The notes: generated from the letters alone by a model not told the origin. A DNA stretch of 64,000 nt from Caprimulgus europaeus (GCA_907165065.1 OU015525.1:53453537-53517536); one strand, 5' to 3'; numbered from the stretch's first letter, positions 15,201-30,900 are shown. Numbers and translations: made by a program.

Positions 15201-17179
15201 TTGCAACATCTTCTAAATTAACTATTTTGTTTCTAATTTATATGGCTTTAACTTTCAACAGAAAAGTAAAACAAATCTCTGAGATCATACTGTTTATTGT
15301 TCTTTTGAATTTCTACAGGAAAAGCAAATGGCTTTGTTTCAGATGAACTTTAAATTAAGATTTTGTTCAATTAATTATCTGGCCAAAGCCCACAAAAATC
15401 AGTTATTTACATAGCTAATTGTTTATGACTGGCTCTTACATCTGAATGCAGCAAAAATCTTCAACCTTTATCCCATTGTAAGGATAATCCATGTATTTCT
15501 ACAGTCATTAAAATGAAGTCAACAGCAGGTCTGTTTTACCTCTCAGCATTTAACTTGAGAAGAAAAATAGCATGAAACCACATGTCAGTATTTATCAGCT
15601 GTATGACATTCAGAATATCTGCTGAAATACTTCATCGTTATGTCCCATATAAGGAATTAGTTCAGAGCTACTTTTGTACAAACCATGAAACAGAACACTC
15701 AAATACGAACAAAAGCACCAGTGCAGGTGGGTCTCTCTATGATGCAAATCCCCACTGGCTTCAGTGAGATACCTGTGTATGTGAGTGCACCACTGTTTAT
15801 TTTTTGTGGGACAGCTGTGATTAGGGTTCACCGTTGTGCTGGTCCAGAAAGAGTAAGAGCAAAAAAAAGATATGTAAACATATCTATGTAGCTTTATGGA
15901 AGGACTTTTAACCTAAAGGTTTGTTCAAATTGTAGTTAAAGAAAATACTGTATTTTGGAGGTGAAATATGTTAAGTGCCAGGACACAGCAGGGAGTGGGG
16001 CACAGTTCCCTTAATTTTAGATGTGCCTAATGCCCAGTGAGCGTTTATACCCTCCCAGCATTTAATAGCTATTGGCAAGTCCCTCACTGTCCTCTCCCTT
16101 TGTGGACAGCAAGAGAGACGACTCATCCATAGGTGAACTGAATTGCTCTTTGGAGGTGACTTTCCACTGGCTTTAATCAGGAGCTCACGGCAAGCAGAGT
16201 TCTAACTCAGCATGTCCCACTCAACATCTAACATTAGATGAGACGACCCAGCACTTATTGAAACACAGGGAGTGTTTTAATTGACAAGAGTAGCCAGAGG
16301 GAAGATACCCTCTTTCTTAATCACTGCAAGTGAGCCGACCTCCACTCCCTCCCCTCCTGCCCTGACCACATTTTTCTGTACCACACAGGCAGCAAGCTGT
16401 AAGGAACTTGAGTTGCAAATGGGAATCTCACTTCATATTTACCAAATGCAACCTTAGTCTCATCTTAATTCCTAGGAAAATCTAAGTCACTGTTACCAAG
16501 GTTTGTTTAAATTCCACCAGAGAGAAACTTTGGGAAAAGGTAATCCTAAATCTTGCATTTATCTGACTGTTACAGGTTTTATACCTGGAATTAGGTATAA
16601 AATGACTTTAATTTCTTCATACAGCAAAAGCTCAAGAAGAGTAATAGATGCAGTAATGAATCACTTAACTAAAAAGAGGGAGAAGATATGCTTGAAGGAA
16701 GCGGGGAGGGTAGTCTGGTGACCATTCAGTCTGGAAGTGGCCTCTGAATGCCTGCAGGTGGTAACACTATACAGGTATTGGGATGATGTGGACTACCATC
16801 ACTGTATCATGTAATGCAAAACAAGAGTACCTGCCAAGAAGTTTCCAGTCACCACCAATACCAGATGGATTTGTAGCATGAACAGCCACACAGTCCACTG
16901 TCAAATTCCTGAGGCACTTTCTTCCCTGCATTTTATCCTTTAAAGTGACCTACCAATGCCTAACTGGCCTACAGACAGTGGTAAATGACCAGAAGTTTCA
17001 AAAACTTTCAAGGATTTATGTAATCCTAAGAGGTCACTGTAAGAAATAAAAGGCGACATGAAGTCCAGTTTAAAACATGAAGCAAATTTAACTTCAAGAT
17101 GAACTATAAAACCAAAACTGCTTCTGGTTTTGCTCTTTTCTGTCCCCTTAGGAAATCTGTGACTGATTCAGGAAGTCCT

Positions 17180-17232
17180 TTCCCTTCTCTTTTCTTTTTT
17201 TTTTTTTTAAGCTTTTTTTTCTTTCTCTGCTT
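17180..17232. repeat. Pyrimidine-rich low-complexity tract
   Basis: C/T-rich sequence with a run of 14 T, a short AAGC interruption and a second run of 8 T. On the minus strand it reads as a lysine-rich open frame, which is spurious. Confidence 0.8.
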
Positions 17233-18507
17233 GTTCTGATAAAACAACAGGCTTTCTTTTCCCTTTATTCTGCTGAAAGATTTTAGCCATGTCTTTGGGG
17301 AAGTGAAGGATATCAAAAAGCTTATAACCAGGAAGTCAGATTTTCCTCCTGTATTTCAGGCTGTAGGAATGATGACAGGAATGTTGTAAATTTGATACAC
17401 GAGTTTAAGCTTTTCAATGGATAAACAAGATCTGGTGGAGGAAGTAAGTTTTGACCATCTCCTATGCTTCCTGTGCTTAAAAGTTATTTCTTAGAGCTCA
17501 TTTGGCTGCATTAACAGCCTGTGATAAGGAACTTTTTACACAGTGTGTTCCCTCATTCCCCAGGTGCATTCAAAGTCATCCCCAAATTTCAAGTCTTTAT
17601 CTACCTTGTGGCCAAAACCCAATTCTAGGCCACTGTTCATGCAAAACTGGATGCATGCTTTTGTCAGCATTCCTCTAGGCCTCTCACTGACCATGCCACT
17701 GCAGGAAAAGCAAGAAAGGCTTCCCCATAAATAATTTATTTCTTAACAGCTGTACTCTGGCTCACTTATTCCTTGCTGGCACTGCGCACTACACTTCTGC
17801 TCCGGTTGGAGCAGCCATCTCTGTGCAGAAAGAGCTCCTCATTAATTGGCATCTGGTCATTTATGATTTTTTGAGTTATGCTAATGGCAATGTCTCATAT
17901 CCCTCTAGCAGAAATCACATAAACTGCTCTATCTTTTTCTGAGCCACCCCACAGGGATTTTTCTGAACAACAGCACAGCTTAGTGCTGATTACTTTTTTA
18001 TTTCTCCTCTTAGGAAATGGATAAAAGGTTTAAGTTCTGACACAAACAGGAAAACACACTAAGAGAATTTATCCTGAAGGCATCTACTCTTTAAATAGCG
18101 ATGGAGCAGTGTCAGTTCATTTCCCACAAGGGCCAGAAGCTCCACCACTCTTTGTTCACACAGCCCTTGTATGACTAGAGGCAGAATATCCTGTCACAGG
18201 CTGTCAGATAGCTCCCAGAATATGCAGCTTGGTGATCATAAGCCGAGGAAGGACTCACTGCCACTAGGAGAATGAAGAAGTTAGGTTTCAGAAGGACTCT
18301 GCTCTACTCCTTTAAGGATAACACCAAGGCTTTATTCTGCTCCGAGGTAAGACTTGCAGAATTTACTAAATCAGTAACTTCTCAGCCTTTCAGACACTGG
18401 TCCCTCCCTCTTGTTTACTTAAACGAGGAGTGACAGGAGGGGGAGCAAGCTGTCAGAGTTATCACTAGTGGAATTTTCCAGCTTTACAGGGCAGGAAACA
18501 GGGGGAC

Positions 18508-18524
18508 AAAAAAAAAAAAAAAAA
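18508..18524. repeat. Poly(A) tract, 17 A
   Basis: An uninterrupted run of 17 A preceded by GGGGGAC. No element body could be recognised. Confidence 0.9.
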
Positions 18525-21500
18525 TTATCCACTGTAGAAAAACAACTGGACATAGTGCAAGTGAAAGAGACCACAGGATGGGCATACGTATGCTTTGCAT
18601 TGACTCAGGTTATACAAAAATGCACTTCAATAATCTATTAACTTGAACTGATTTAAGGTTTTATTAACAAGGTGTGCTGCTTTAAAATTTTACTCTGTTA
18701 TAATGCAAATTTTCCTCAGAATTTATTGTGTTTAAAAATGTGTACCACTGGAATAATATTCCAGACAGCAGAATCTTTGCTTCAAATTGGATTAATCACA
18801 GTTTTCCCATTTTTTTTTTTTTCATTTAGTTTGGTGTCAGAGATTTGCCTTTTTCAACTTTTGCCTTCTGAAATTACATAGATGTTCATAATGTTGATGT
18901 ATATTTCAGCTCAGTGTCATGACAACAATTTAACTTTCACAAGTACAGCTTTATACAAATCTAGCTGCAAGGAAAAAAGAAACTTATGATTTATATCATT
19001 CCATGGGAGGAAAGTCAGATCCAACCATTTTAAGTGATGCATTTGTACAGATTACATGGCTAAAAGAGCCGAAGTGCTTCTACATTCACAAATACATTAT
19101 CCTAATCCACATTTATCAAATTGTGCTCAAATGTAACTTGCTTCTTTACACTTGGCAGGCAGGGATTTGCAGGCAGGACAGGGTCTTTCTAATGGCTGCT
19201 TTCAGTTTGAAGGTCATTATGTCTGTTAACCAGGTAAAGACCCAGGGTAGAAGAGAACTGGTGATGCAGAGCAGCTAAAACTGTTTACCTAGTAATGAAA
19301 ACTGGAAAAATTCAAGGGAACTGGAAAACAGGACTTGTCCATATTGTTTTGAGAAAATCAGAAGCTTGTTTATATAGTCTGAATAAATGAAAATGCAAAC
19401 AATAGACCATCAACCCAGCATTCACAGACAGGCTCTCTCATCCCTCACAGAAGGATTCCAGGAGATTTCTTTCCCTCTGGCTCACAGGCATGACACTTGG
19501 AACTCTGCACCTGTAGAGCAAATATCAGGAGTGTTTGAGGAGTTTCTTTTAGCACCTCTGTTCCATGGTAATTTGCACAGACTGAAATGGCCAGCACAAC
19601 CTTTCCAGTTCCAAAGTCCTCCTGCAGCAAATTATCATAAGCCAGGATGCAGGGTCATGACAATCAGCAGAAATAATACTCCTTGCTTTGGAGAACACTT
19701 TTCAAGGATTTCTTCCTGTTATTCCCTCCGTAGGGGCAGTACAAAGCCTATACTGGGAACCAGAGGGAAGTCTGAAACTGCAGAGCAGCACAATATGATG
19801 ACCATGGTCCAACATGATGAGTACTTAATAGGTTTTAGTTTACTTTCATCAGGATGAAAGAGCAAGTACCTTTTTTTCCCATTGTCAAACCTGAAGCCTC
19901 ACTGAAAAGAAATCCAGGCAGCTAATATCCCTGAAGATTTGACTTTTGCTATCTAGATTCTTGACTGATTTGTTTAGAGAAGACAATCAGATCTTTTTCA
20001 GGCAGGGCTTTGCAGTGCAGTTATGAAGTGATTCCTGATTCAGAAAATCTCTGTGAGACAGACTTGCAGATGTTTCTAGGTAGCTAGAGATTCTCCACTG
20101 TTCATACTGTTTTAAGATAATAACTAAACTCTGATGAAAATTAACCTAGCAACAATAAGCAACATTGTATTTTCTTTGACTCTCTTAATTACTTATTACT
20201 AGAAAGTCTCTTCAAATGCATTATTTTGGAAAACCTTAGGTGGTGAGCTGTGCATAAGTGGTCATAATGAATGCTCATAATGATATAGCAGCCTCTTAAT
20301 TTGACAGGTCTTTCTCCCACCCAAATGATTCCAACTACTTTGAATAAAGTCTGTTCCATTTTTATCTTAAATTATGATTCCATTAAGCAACAAATTAATG
20401 TTGATCCCCTGGTTCGTGTCTTACAAAACATTCCATTTTATGTGTTATCTAGACTTTTTAATGAAGGCCTTTAGGAGATTACTAAAATATTCCCTCCCTT
20501 TATTCCCATCTTTGCTGTGTATTCATATATGTATTTATATGCAACTATGCATCCACATATAAGCAATCTTCCCCTTAGGATATTGGTATGTAAGTCATAA
20601 AGGAAAAGGCGATTAATGGTACAATGTAATACGAACAATCTGAGTTTATGGTGGTCTTGCAGAAATTTCTGCCAAGCAAAAGAATAAACAGCTGTGTTAA
20701 TCAAAGCCAAATTTAAATGATATGGCTTGAATTTAGGTGATCAGAATCCCAGAAAACCAGGCAAGCTTAATGCTCACAGAAAAATAAGAACTCCAAGGAT
20801 AAAGAGTGTAATGGTATACAATTAAGCTGAAGGCAAATTTTCAAAAGTGATTCTGTGACTTAAAAGCCTAAGTACCACCTTCAAAACTGACTTTGCATGC
20901 AGGAGCATTTACTCTCCCTGTAGGTCCATAGAGTTTGTGCTCTTGAATCCTTCAGTCTTTTCTGAAAATAGGAGTTAGGTTACTGCCTTCCTAAGTCCCT
21001 TTTGGAAGCATAATCTGTAGTTACCTGGAAGTCCAGAAAAGATACTGGTCCAAGCAGTAGCTGAATACCAACCAGGGATACCAACTCAAACCAAAGAACT
21101 AGAAGTATAAGCATAATTATTCCCCTGTTTTACTGGAAATCCATCTATCGTCTCTGTTTTGGATTAAATTGTGAAGATGTGTCAGCCTGTTCAAGATCCT
21201 GAATCAATTGTAACTGACGTAAATATAGCCTTTGACTGGAAATCTTCCAAAACAAGAGAACTGTAATAGTTCAGCCAAGATGTATTATATCAAAAGCATG
21301 GATAAGTAATTTGGTGTCCGCATGGGAAGGATAGCATTACAACTTCACAACATTCATAAAGTGCCTGCACAGTGAAAGATCTAGCACGATTATTAAAAGA
21401 TGGATGAATGCCCTGTGAATCTTCACCTCCCATCATGGATCATGGCTGTTATCTAGGCAGGAGCGGGAAGAGGAGCACGTACTCACAATGACAGAGGGCA

Positions 21501-21929
21501 CAATAACAGCTTAGTCGTACTCATTTGACGTGAGCATGTCAGCTGTCAAACATGATTTACTATGTTTGCATAGCAATATTAATTACTTTTTAGAGGCTGT
21601 CCAGCCAAGAATATGTACAGGGCTGACAAAGCTCAGTTAGAAACTTCATCCAAGCTCTGCAAGACTTACAGAAGATTAGAGGTTCTATTACTCACAGCGT
21701 ACCACAGTTTTAAGTCACGAACTGGCTCTTGTATTTTTAACCCTCTTCTGTGACAAAACATCCATCTGATTTTAGAGATGTCACTTTACCTCCCTCTGTA
21801 ATTCTTATTTGACAACATCTCTGTGGTCCTGTTATAATGAGCTAGCTCTTGCCCATATAGTTCATTAAATGATACAGTGGGTGTTTGGAGTGTTGTAGTA
21901 GTTACCAATTTCTTGATTCTGTTATTACT

Positions 21930-21990
21930 ATCCACTGCATGATGATTTAGTATCTGGGTTCAAATTCCCAGCTGTGACTGAGGAGAACTT
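21930..21990 (+). repeat. Possible MIR-type SINE fragment
   Basis: The stretch around 21955-21980 contains TGGGTTCAAATTCCCAGCT, close to the tRNA-derived B-box region of MIR elements, where a GGTTCRAATCC core is followed by an AGCT-type sequence. Neighbouring bases fit the MIR consensus only loosely. MIR is an old amniote SINE and occurs as decayed relics in birds. No tRNA cloverleaf can be folded around it, so it is not called a tRNA gene. Confidence 0.3.
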
Positions 21991-24900
21991 TCCTTTCTTA
22001 AAGAGGAAATTCTCCAAAGTTCTCTTTCCACACAACCCAATGCAAACCCAAAACAGCTTAGAACAAGACAGAACAAATCAGTAACTGTCAAAAGAGCCAC
22101 AAGTAATCCCTTCCTCTAATATATTATGTCTACAAAAGGTGCTTTAGAGCTTTATAACATGATTCTGGGCCATCTAGGGTTTCTGCTTACCATGAGAACA
22201 TGAATGGGCATTGTGTACCTATGTTAAGATGCTTGAAGCTAAGATGATGTTGTTCGTTTACGTCTTCTGAGCCTTGAAGTCTTCCCTTCAACATGAGTCC
22301 ATTTTCCTCAGAGAGTCCAAAGAGCTACCTCTTACTCCCCAGTATCAATATTAAGACATTTAAACTTCCAGACCCTATGCACAAGAACAATTTGGCTGGC
22401 TTCAGCAGGGCTGCTTTTAAGATTCAGAATAGCTCATATCGCTGAGGATATGAGTACTGAGGAATTTCAGACAAAGGCACCATGGTTGTAATATTAGTGG
22501 CCTCTCTAGCTCCAAGAGCTTCAGGAGCTGCAGTATATTCGAAAAGTTAGCTTTAAAATACCTGGCATACTGCAGCTTCCCTCAGAGTGCTCATGGATTA
22601 AATATTTGAGATAAACCTCTAAAATCAAATAAGCAGGAGAAAAAAAAGGTAGTTGAAGGAAATCGGATAGCTGCTGTGCATCATATACTAGTATTATCCT
22701 TTAAGATGTGCTTTTGCTTATTTTGTTAGTTGCCTTTTTTATGGGCATTGAAAAAAGTGTAACTTAATGAAACATTTCCAGCTTTCACTGGAGTCCAAGT
22801 GGTTTGGAAGCATCACTGATTTGTTTGGCTCCTTACATAGAAAGGTCAGGTTTTTCACAGTCATGCAGTACAAACATTTGAACACAAATTAGAAAAATAT
22901 CACTTGAAATTTAGGGTGTTGCCTTGGCAATTCTCATGAAGATGTTCCATCTATCTCTTTAACATAAACCTAAAAATTACTTTAAGATCACAGAAAACCT
23001 TTTATACTCCATTGATTGGAATTGTATAGCCAAAGTATAAGAAAAATAACTGTTTTTATCCTTTCCCTCTTCATTCTTCTATTGAAGACCGGAGAACATA
23101 ATAAACTAAATCTGATTTTGTGTTCCATTCTTTCCTTGGAAAATGGGAATATCTGCTCTTTGGAGACCTGTGATCTTCTATTTGGTGTTCCCTGTGTGTT
23201 GTGTTTGTCGCCATCAAATTTAGTTTCCAGTATTCATCTTCAGCTCTACTCTGTCCATTCTTATGGTTACATTTCCCATCATCTCACCATGCCTTTCATA
23301 GTACTGATAATGTTACTAGACTCATGTGGCATCTCAAGAGGTTCTTGGCAAAGCATCTCTGTACCTACATTATAAATGAAAATTCTCCACTAGGAGTCTT
23401 CCACCAGCTTTTGCTTTAAATTCAGCTTTATGCTTACACTGTTATGCTTGTATAGTTATTGGTGTCCTGAATGGGAGAAGTTACCAAATAATATACCATT
23501 ATTCAATTATAGAGTGAAACATCTTGAAATTTTGACCAAAATGAAGATGAGTTAATTAGAAAGAAATCAGTTGTTCATTTTTTCCGTCAAAAATGTAGGT
23601 CAAAACCTATTCTAATATAGCTTGCTTTTTAAAGCTTGAAGGTGAAACGTGCACAGCATCAGAAAAACTTCCATTGGCTTCAGCAGAGGCAAGAGGGTTG
23701 ACCTCTGTTAATATTACTGAGTTGTCTGGGATTTTTTAGTAATTTATTTTTTTAGAATGTAAAATACCCTGGTTGCTTTGACTCAACACTTTTTAAATAT
23801 TTAGAACTGGATGGAGAGAGAGGCTGGTGTGTGACTTCTTCTGATAAGGAGATATGACAGTCAAATGCTGTTGGAGAAACACATGGGAACACATGCATCA
23901 GGTGAGATCCCCATGCCCTGATTTGTGTGTCAGGTCCCCCTGTGACACACTGCTATCACCTCCTCTCTGCACAGAGAGCCCTTATCAGCTTCCCTGCTTG
24001 CTTCTCCACTATACAAGCAACTCTACCGCTCACCTAGCTCAGCAACACTTGTTTTCTGGAAAATGAAAAGGAACGGAAAGAGACAGGGCTCAGGGATGGA
24101 AAAGGAGATAGAGGTAGAGATGAGGCCTTATGTTGCCTCAAGTCATCCAGAACAAAGTATCAGATTGTTCAAGACAAAGACAAGAGTTTCCATGTTGATG
24201 TACTTTCCATGATTTCCAGCTAATGCATAAACATTTTTCTTCAGGTAAAAATAAGAACAAGGAACTTAGAGATATTCTCCAAGATTTATCTACATTGCTT
24301 TATTAATTTCACATTCGTTATCTACACTGTTTTATTAAACAGATTAATTGACAAAAGAATAGTCTATTCAGCAAATTTGGGACTCTTTCCAACGTAATTC
24401 ATACAATCTTTACCAATGTGCTTGAGTGGCAAAAAATAGAATTATGCTCACATCTTGATTTGTATTTGGCTACAGCATTTTCCAGTGAATTTTTCATTCC
24501 TTATGACTGATTCAATATGCCACAAAGTACAATGCACCATGGAAAATACAAGCTGAGGCTTCAGAATTGCCTTACAGCCAACCGAGAACTGCAGAGAAAA
24601 ATCTAAATGGTGAGAAGTACATTTGCTCATGAAGTTTTTGTGATTTCTAATAACTTCAACATTAGCAGCACCACAAAGAAGGATGTTCTGAATTTAAACA
24701 TAAGGGATAAATTAAGCCAGTGGGGCTGTAACAGTTTATAACGATATGAGAAGCAGATCCAGGATTTTTATAGAGGCAATGTGAAGTTACTCCTCACTCT
24801 GTCAAAAGATTTAACAGTATCTTCACAATACAAGCATTTTTTTCAATAAAATAGCTTTAAAAGTTATGTGTTATTTAGCTTTAAAGTTCAATGTGTTGCT

Positions 24901-27900
24901 TTACTTTAGTAAATAGTATTCAGACTAAAAATAGTCCAAAGAATACTATTAAGCACAATGTTCAAAATGTTCTCTCATGAACTGCAGGGTAACTGATACT
25001 GTTCATTACTAAAATATAAATGAATACATTAGAGAGTTCACATATTCACATTGTGTAGCTCAACTGTTGTTTTCCATATATATTAAAGTATATTTAAAGG
25101 AAAACCAAATAACTTAGGAAAATAAGTTCTGCTTTTTTGCTTAGGTCCTGAAGCCTTTGAAAAAAATTAATGGGTGGAGTGGTGACATTTACTTAAAAGG
25201 GTCCATTAATTATAGGAAGGGAGAAAGTAACAGCTGGACTTCACTTAAAACTAAGCACAAAGAAAACTTCAAAGATGTATCGCATGACTTCAAGCTCCTG
25301 TTCAGTTTATATGTTCACTCTCTAGAAATATCTGCTTCCCTTCATTATGTCAGGAGCTTAAAGAGCTTACACTTGCAATGTATGTAGTTGCATCAGATGC
25401 CTTCCAGTAGGTAGCATGGTCCAGTTCTTTATGTCGTTACCTTAATTCAACCAAAATGACTAAATTTGTCTTTTGAAGTGTTTCAGAGGAAGTCCTATAA
25501 ATACTGCGAGTTCCTTAATGATAATAAACATGCTGTTTGAAAGAATAGCTCCTTTAGAATGGTCTAAAATACAAAAAAAAGTATATGTTCTTCCACAATT
25601 ACCATATAAATGTTAGAAGCTCTACTGAAAGCTACAGACAGTTTGACCCCTTATATTTCTGCATTTTTCCCATGCCTGATGGGTATTTCAGTATTTCTGT
25701 TTCTTTAGAAAATCTACTTTGTGTTTCTAGAGCAAAAAACCCTTTTAACACTGTCCTTTTTACATCCTCGATGGGTTTTACTTGGTTTGCTTCTTTGCTT
25801 GTTGAACAATTTAAGCCTCATCAGAGCTCTCCAACCTGTGCCTTTCCTGCAGTTTTAACTGTATCCTGTTGTGCTATAAATAATGAGTCTAGCTAAATGC
25901 GAGTTACTGGCAAATGCTTATCAATTTTATTGTGAGGAAAGATTCTGGACTAGTTTGCACATTACCCTCCAGCCTCCTTGGTATTTGTAGTTGCACGCAT
26001 ATGCATGCATAGTGGCCTGACGTGCTCCAGTTGGCTTGAGATGATGCTATCCCCAGAGAGTGCTTCCAGAGCTGTTGCTTACCTTAAAAGTGACACTGCC
26101 AGAGCAGCAGGAAGCAAGAGAACTACAGCTCTTCCATCATCTTTTGTGAGAGCTTCCTCACTACTACAGATAGCTCTCTGAGCAGGGATCGAGTAAATGC
26201 AGGGAACAGCATTAAACTTTGTGCAGTGCCAGCGCTTAGACAAGGTCTAATACATTTGTGCTTCCTCCTCCCATTTGCATTCTAGTGACTCTGCTTCATC
26301 TTTGCTTGCTATCTGAAGTAAGACACTGGGTAGCTGCTTGCACCAAGCTGCAGAACAAAATGTCTGCCTCATGCTTACTGTGTGGCTTAACCAGGTAATT
26401 CATCACAAAGAATGGTAATCTTATAGTAGTATATCCAAGGCTGTCATACATCTTGATTTCAAATTCAGTTCAGGTGGAATTTGAAGGTTTTGCCTTGGAC
26501 TTCGGGGTGCTCAGTTACCTAGCAAACTCTCTGAGTGAATGCCAGACAGGTGGAATTTTTGTAGACATCTACTGAATATGAGTGGATAAAAACTGTATAG
26601 TGCATGCACAGGTAGCCCAATGCTCCCGGAGGCCTTCGTTGACTCTGAGGCATGCATAGAGTGAACTGTCAGATTAACTGAGTTCAATGCTCAGACACGA
26701 ATCCTTTGTACTGTACATGCACAATAGATTAAACGTTTCCTGGAAGCATGAGATTTCCTAAGCTTGTTAAAAAACCAGAAAACTCTGGTATGTCCTAAAT
26801 ACGTGGATTTGTTTCATATAAAAGCAGTTGGACTTAAGCAAGCACCAACACAACACAAGAATATTTCACCTCTAACAATAAAAATATGTTGAAAGTGTTT
26901 AAGATATTGAAACTGGCTGCTCAGAACCTGCTGTAGGCCACGTCCAGATGCTTCTTATCTTGCCCATACCCATTGAAAATTACACCTAACATACTCTATC
27001 ATGATCTGCTCATGTCCTTAAGTCTTCAACATTCAAAACTAGTGTATCCTGCTTCCTCTTAATGAATAGGAAAAGAATTCTTTTCCAATTCACTTGAAAA
27101 AAAAATGCTTAACAGAATGTATTCTTGTCAGTGTTAATCATTTGGGAGTCCCTGCTACCCTTTAGGAACAGCTTTGTTAGGAGAATGAAGACAAAAGTGA
27201 GTCCCTTTCAGAATTTGACAGACACATTGAAGCCGTGGAGTGCCCTGTCTCTGTTGCATCAGGCCAGCACAGAAGTGATGTGATTGCCAGTGCAGAGGAG
27301 AGGTCTGGGTCATGTCCCTGAAGGTCATCATTGACAGCAGGCAATACCTAGAGACCATATTCCCTGCACTCCTCTAGCTCAAAGGGTCTGATTGTGAGAG
27401 CCCTCACATTGAAAAGCACAAACAGAGAGAGATTCTTCTTCAGTCTCCATGCTCAGCCACAGAGCAGTCACAATGTGGCCCTTGTTACAGACAGGGGACT
27501 TCCATACCACTTATGAAAAAGTTGCGTAAGAGATTGCTGAAGAACTCAAGGTGAAACACATTTTTAAATGCTGGTGAGTAACATTGGCGTGCAAAATTTA
27601 CAGCTGACTCTCCTGTCAGTCTTTTCAGTCCAAAACATGTTTCTGGAGACAGAAAAGCATCTTCAGAAATAAAATTAACAGATGACAGAAACATATTCTG
27701 TAGAATGTTTTGCAGAATACAAAGGCGTGCAAAGTACTGTATTCCTGTGTTTTCATGTCTAGCCAATACAGTATTGTCATAACTCAGCTTATTTTCAAAC
27801 CCAGCTTTGTAACAAAGAGTAATCAGATTAATATGATTTTGGAGTACTGCTAGACAATAGGATGAGAAAATTATTCATGACATAAAATCCTATTTTGCTT

Positions 27901-30900
27901 CTCAGTCAAATACTCTGTTAAAAGGGAAGCTCGGTGACACCTCCATGAAATCAATAAGCATGATAGGTCAAATATTTGCTGTGCTAGATGTTAGAGAAAG
28001 AAAGGGGGAACTTTAGGATTCACTACCTACAATTTGCCAAACATCTGCAAGATAATCAGAAACAAAAATGTACAGACAGAGTGAGCAGGATATTGTCTGA
28101 GATATGCCCCTCTCTGTGAGCAGAAGCCACCAAGCATGGACAGAAGGAAACAAGCAGGGGAAAAAACAGTGCTGGAACAGGGTCGCTAGGAAGGAACCAG
28201 ATGACAAGAAATTTGGGGCAAGAGTGAACCGTGCCATGAACTGTGCACAAAGGTATTATTTCCAATTGCTGGACTCTTCCTTTGCCTGGATTTTGTATAC
28301 ATTCTATTAAAAAAATGAAAAAAAAAATATTGGCACGTGATTGAATCCTAACATTTCAGAACAGAGGAAAAAATAATTCTTAATAAAAAGGAATAAATTT
28401 AGTTTTCCTTTCAAAGCTACCATCCCCTTGTTTTACATTTGGGAAGGGATGAGCAGAGAGAGGGTAATTATTTTTTGTCAGAAGTTGGTGAATTGTTATA
28501 ATAAACTGAAGAACAGAAAGATCTGGATACAAGAAACAATGCTGCACTCTGACACCACTGTATTTCTCAAGTCTTACTGACTTCGCTAGATTAAGCGGCT
28601 ATACTGATTGATTGCAGTATGAAAAGGCAGATCTTAGTCCTAAAATGACCAAGAGAATTTGCTTCCTTTGTCTTCCCCATTACTACAAATGTGAGTAATT
28701 GTGGTTTAAACAGGCTCAGGACCCACTAAATGAAATTAAGCATAATGAACCACAAGAGTAAGATGTCCTGTCTCTCTGTGTAAACAAGGATTAAATGCTG
28801 GTTTTAACTACAAGATTACTTTATTGGTCCCATTTGTTTTATGGATTCCTTACCACCCATTCCTTAATTAAATCAAAAACACAAGCCTAAGGTTATCATT
28901 AGCCAGCATGTGAGCAATCATCAGGTGTCACTGAACCAGCTCTTCGTACAGTTTGACAAACCTTCACTTTAGAGTTAGGATAAAAATAGTTTATTGACTT
29001 TGGCTTGGCTATATTGAAATCAATGTGTGCTATTAGACCCTAAAGAGTGCACGTCTGCACGATATACAGAACACAAAATATAGGTTCCATGAGCCTGGTT
29101 TGCTATTGCATTTCATCAGTGTTATAAACATACACCAGGGTAAAACCAGAGTCACACACGGTTGAATCAGCCTCCTTGTGCCCTATGGAAATACCCTGCT
29201 TCTTTGCAAAAATCTTTCCACAGAAAGCTTTCTACATGATATCATCATATTTCTCCTTCCTGGCACTCTTTAACCCTCTCTTCTGTGACCAATATCCAGT
29301 AAGAGAGGTGTTCTTTGATAACTTTGTATACTGTATATTTGTATACTTTTGTTGTATACTTTTTACTTTTCCCTTCTTTCTTTTTCTTTCCTTTTTCAAG
29401 GGTTTGGTTGGGGGGTTTTTGTTCATTTGTTTTCTTAATTCCATCCTGAAAATATTTTCAGCTCCTTTAGTGGAGTCACAGTAATTTTTGCTCAGTGCTT
29501 TAAGGTTTATCCTTCTCTCGCAGCATTTTCCATCTAGGAAGCCAAGATCTGAGATCCCTCCTGTGTTTAATTTAGTCAGCCTTTTAGATTAGCTCACCAC
29601 TGCCCATGCATGAGGGGGCAAACGAAATTGAACATGAGCTTCCAGATTGCCTCTTACTAACAAGATTTGTTTTCAAATTTTCTGTAAGAACAGTACATTG
29701 GGCTTAGTGAAAACATTTTATCCTTGTAAACTTCTCTATAGACACTGAGAAAAGAGCAAACAAGCCAGAAAGCCTTGAGGGTCAAAAAGGTATCAGGAAC
29801 ATAGGTTTTCTGCTATGAGAGTTCCAAGGTGGCCGGCAACCTGGGCTTGCTCAGCTCTTTTTGAGACAGGCAGGCAACTTGCTGAGTCAGTGCTCATTCT
29901 GTGTCCTTCAAGAATGAATTAAAAGCAGTAGGAATATGCTTTGCTTCCTCAGTAGGATTTTTTTTTTTTCCTGAAACTGTTTTGAGCAGCTTTGGCTGGA
30001 GGAAATGGATACAACTGCCATTATCACATAAAAGCAAGACCACTTCCTCCAGAAAAAAAAAAGTCACAGGTATATGGGTCAAAACAGCAACTGGAGGTCT
30101 TTTCAAACACATGAGTTTTTAATAGGCGACTCAGAATAATTGCAGAAGGTTTGTACCAGGCTACCTGGAAGCAAGATTCAGTTGTTTACCAGTAAGCATA
30201 AAGCACCTCTGCCTAACCTTTCTTGTTACAGGAATTTTACACAGCTTGATTTAATCTGGGCTGAGATAACAAGCCTCAGATATGAGGTTCTCAGGAGACT
30301 TTGTTCAGCTGATTTTCCAAATGAGCTCTGTACTTTTAGTATTATTGTAAATGCACATTAATTGCCCAGGAACCTTAGACATATTTGGTAAAGCTGGTTG
30401 TCACAGCACTTGTTGCCATGCTACTTGGTCTGTTTTGCATTTAGTTTTTTGGTACGGTAGTATTACAAAATAGCATACTCACTGGGGGGAGAAAAGAAAC
30501 AATTCATCAAGCCTCTTTCTTCCTAATATGGTGAAATAAAAAGCCTTGGTTTGAGCTAGCTGAAGTGCTGATGGAGTCAAAGCCCAAGGATCAGTCTGGT
30601 GTGGTGTGTGAAGAACACAGGGGTCATGGTCAATATTCACACTGAGAGGGCAGGAAATGTTTGAATTCCTTGACCATGACTAAATGATGAGGGTCAGCAA
30701 TGCTATCAGGGAAAAAGCCCTATTCTCATCCCATCCCAGCACATGTTTGATTCCAGACCAGCAAGAGCATTTCTTCCAGTGATTGCTGGTGTGGGAGCTC
30801 TGGGCCGTGCTGTACCACAGACGTAGGGACTGATTTTTCACAAAGGTTTATACTAAGCACAGATATGAATCGTGCTGTGGGCAGCAGTGGGGGGGGTTCA

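Noticed and set aside
16055..16125. Possible plus-strand MIR fragment
   Set aside because: TTGGCAAGTCCCTCACTGTC resembles one MIR block, but no second block follows in order.
19387..19857. Plus-strand open frame of 156 codons
   Set aside because: The longest single frame in the window, but its composition is random, with no domain, signal or repeat pattern and no flanking gene structure. A frame of this length is expected by chance in 64 kb.
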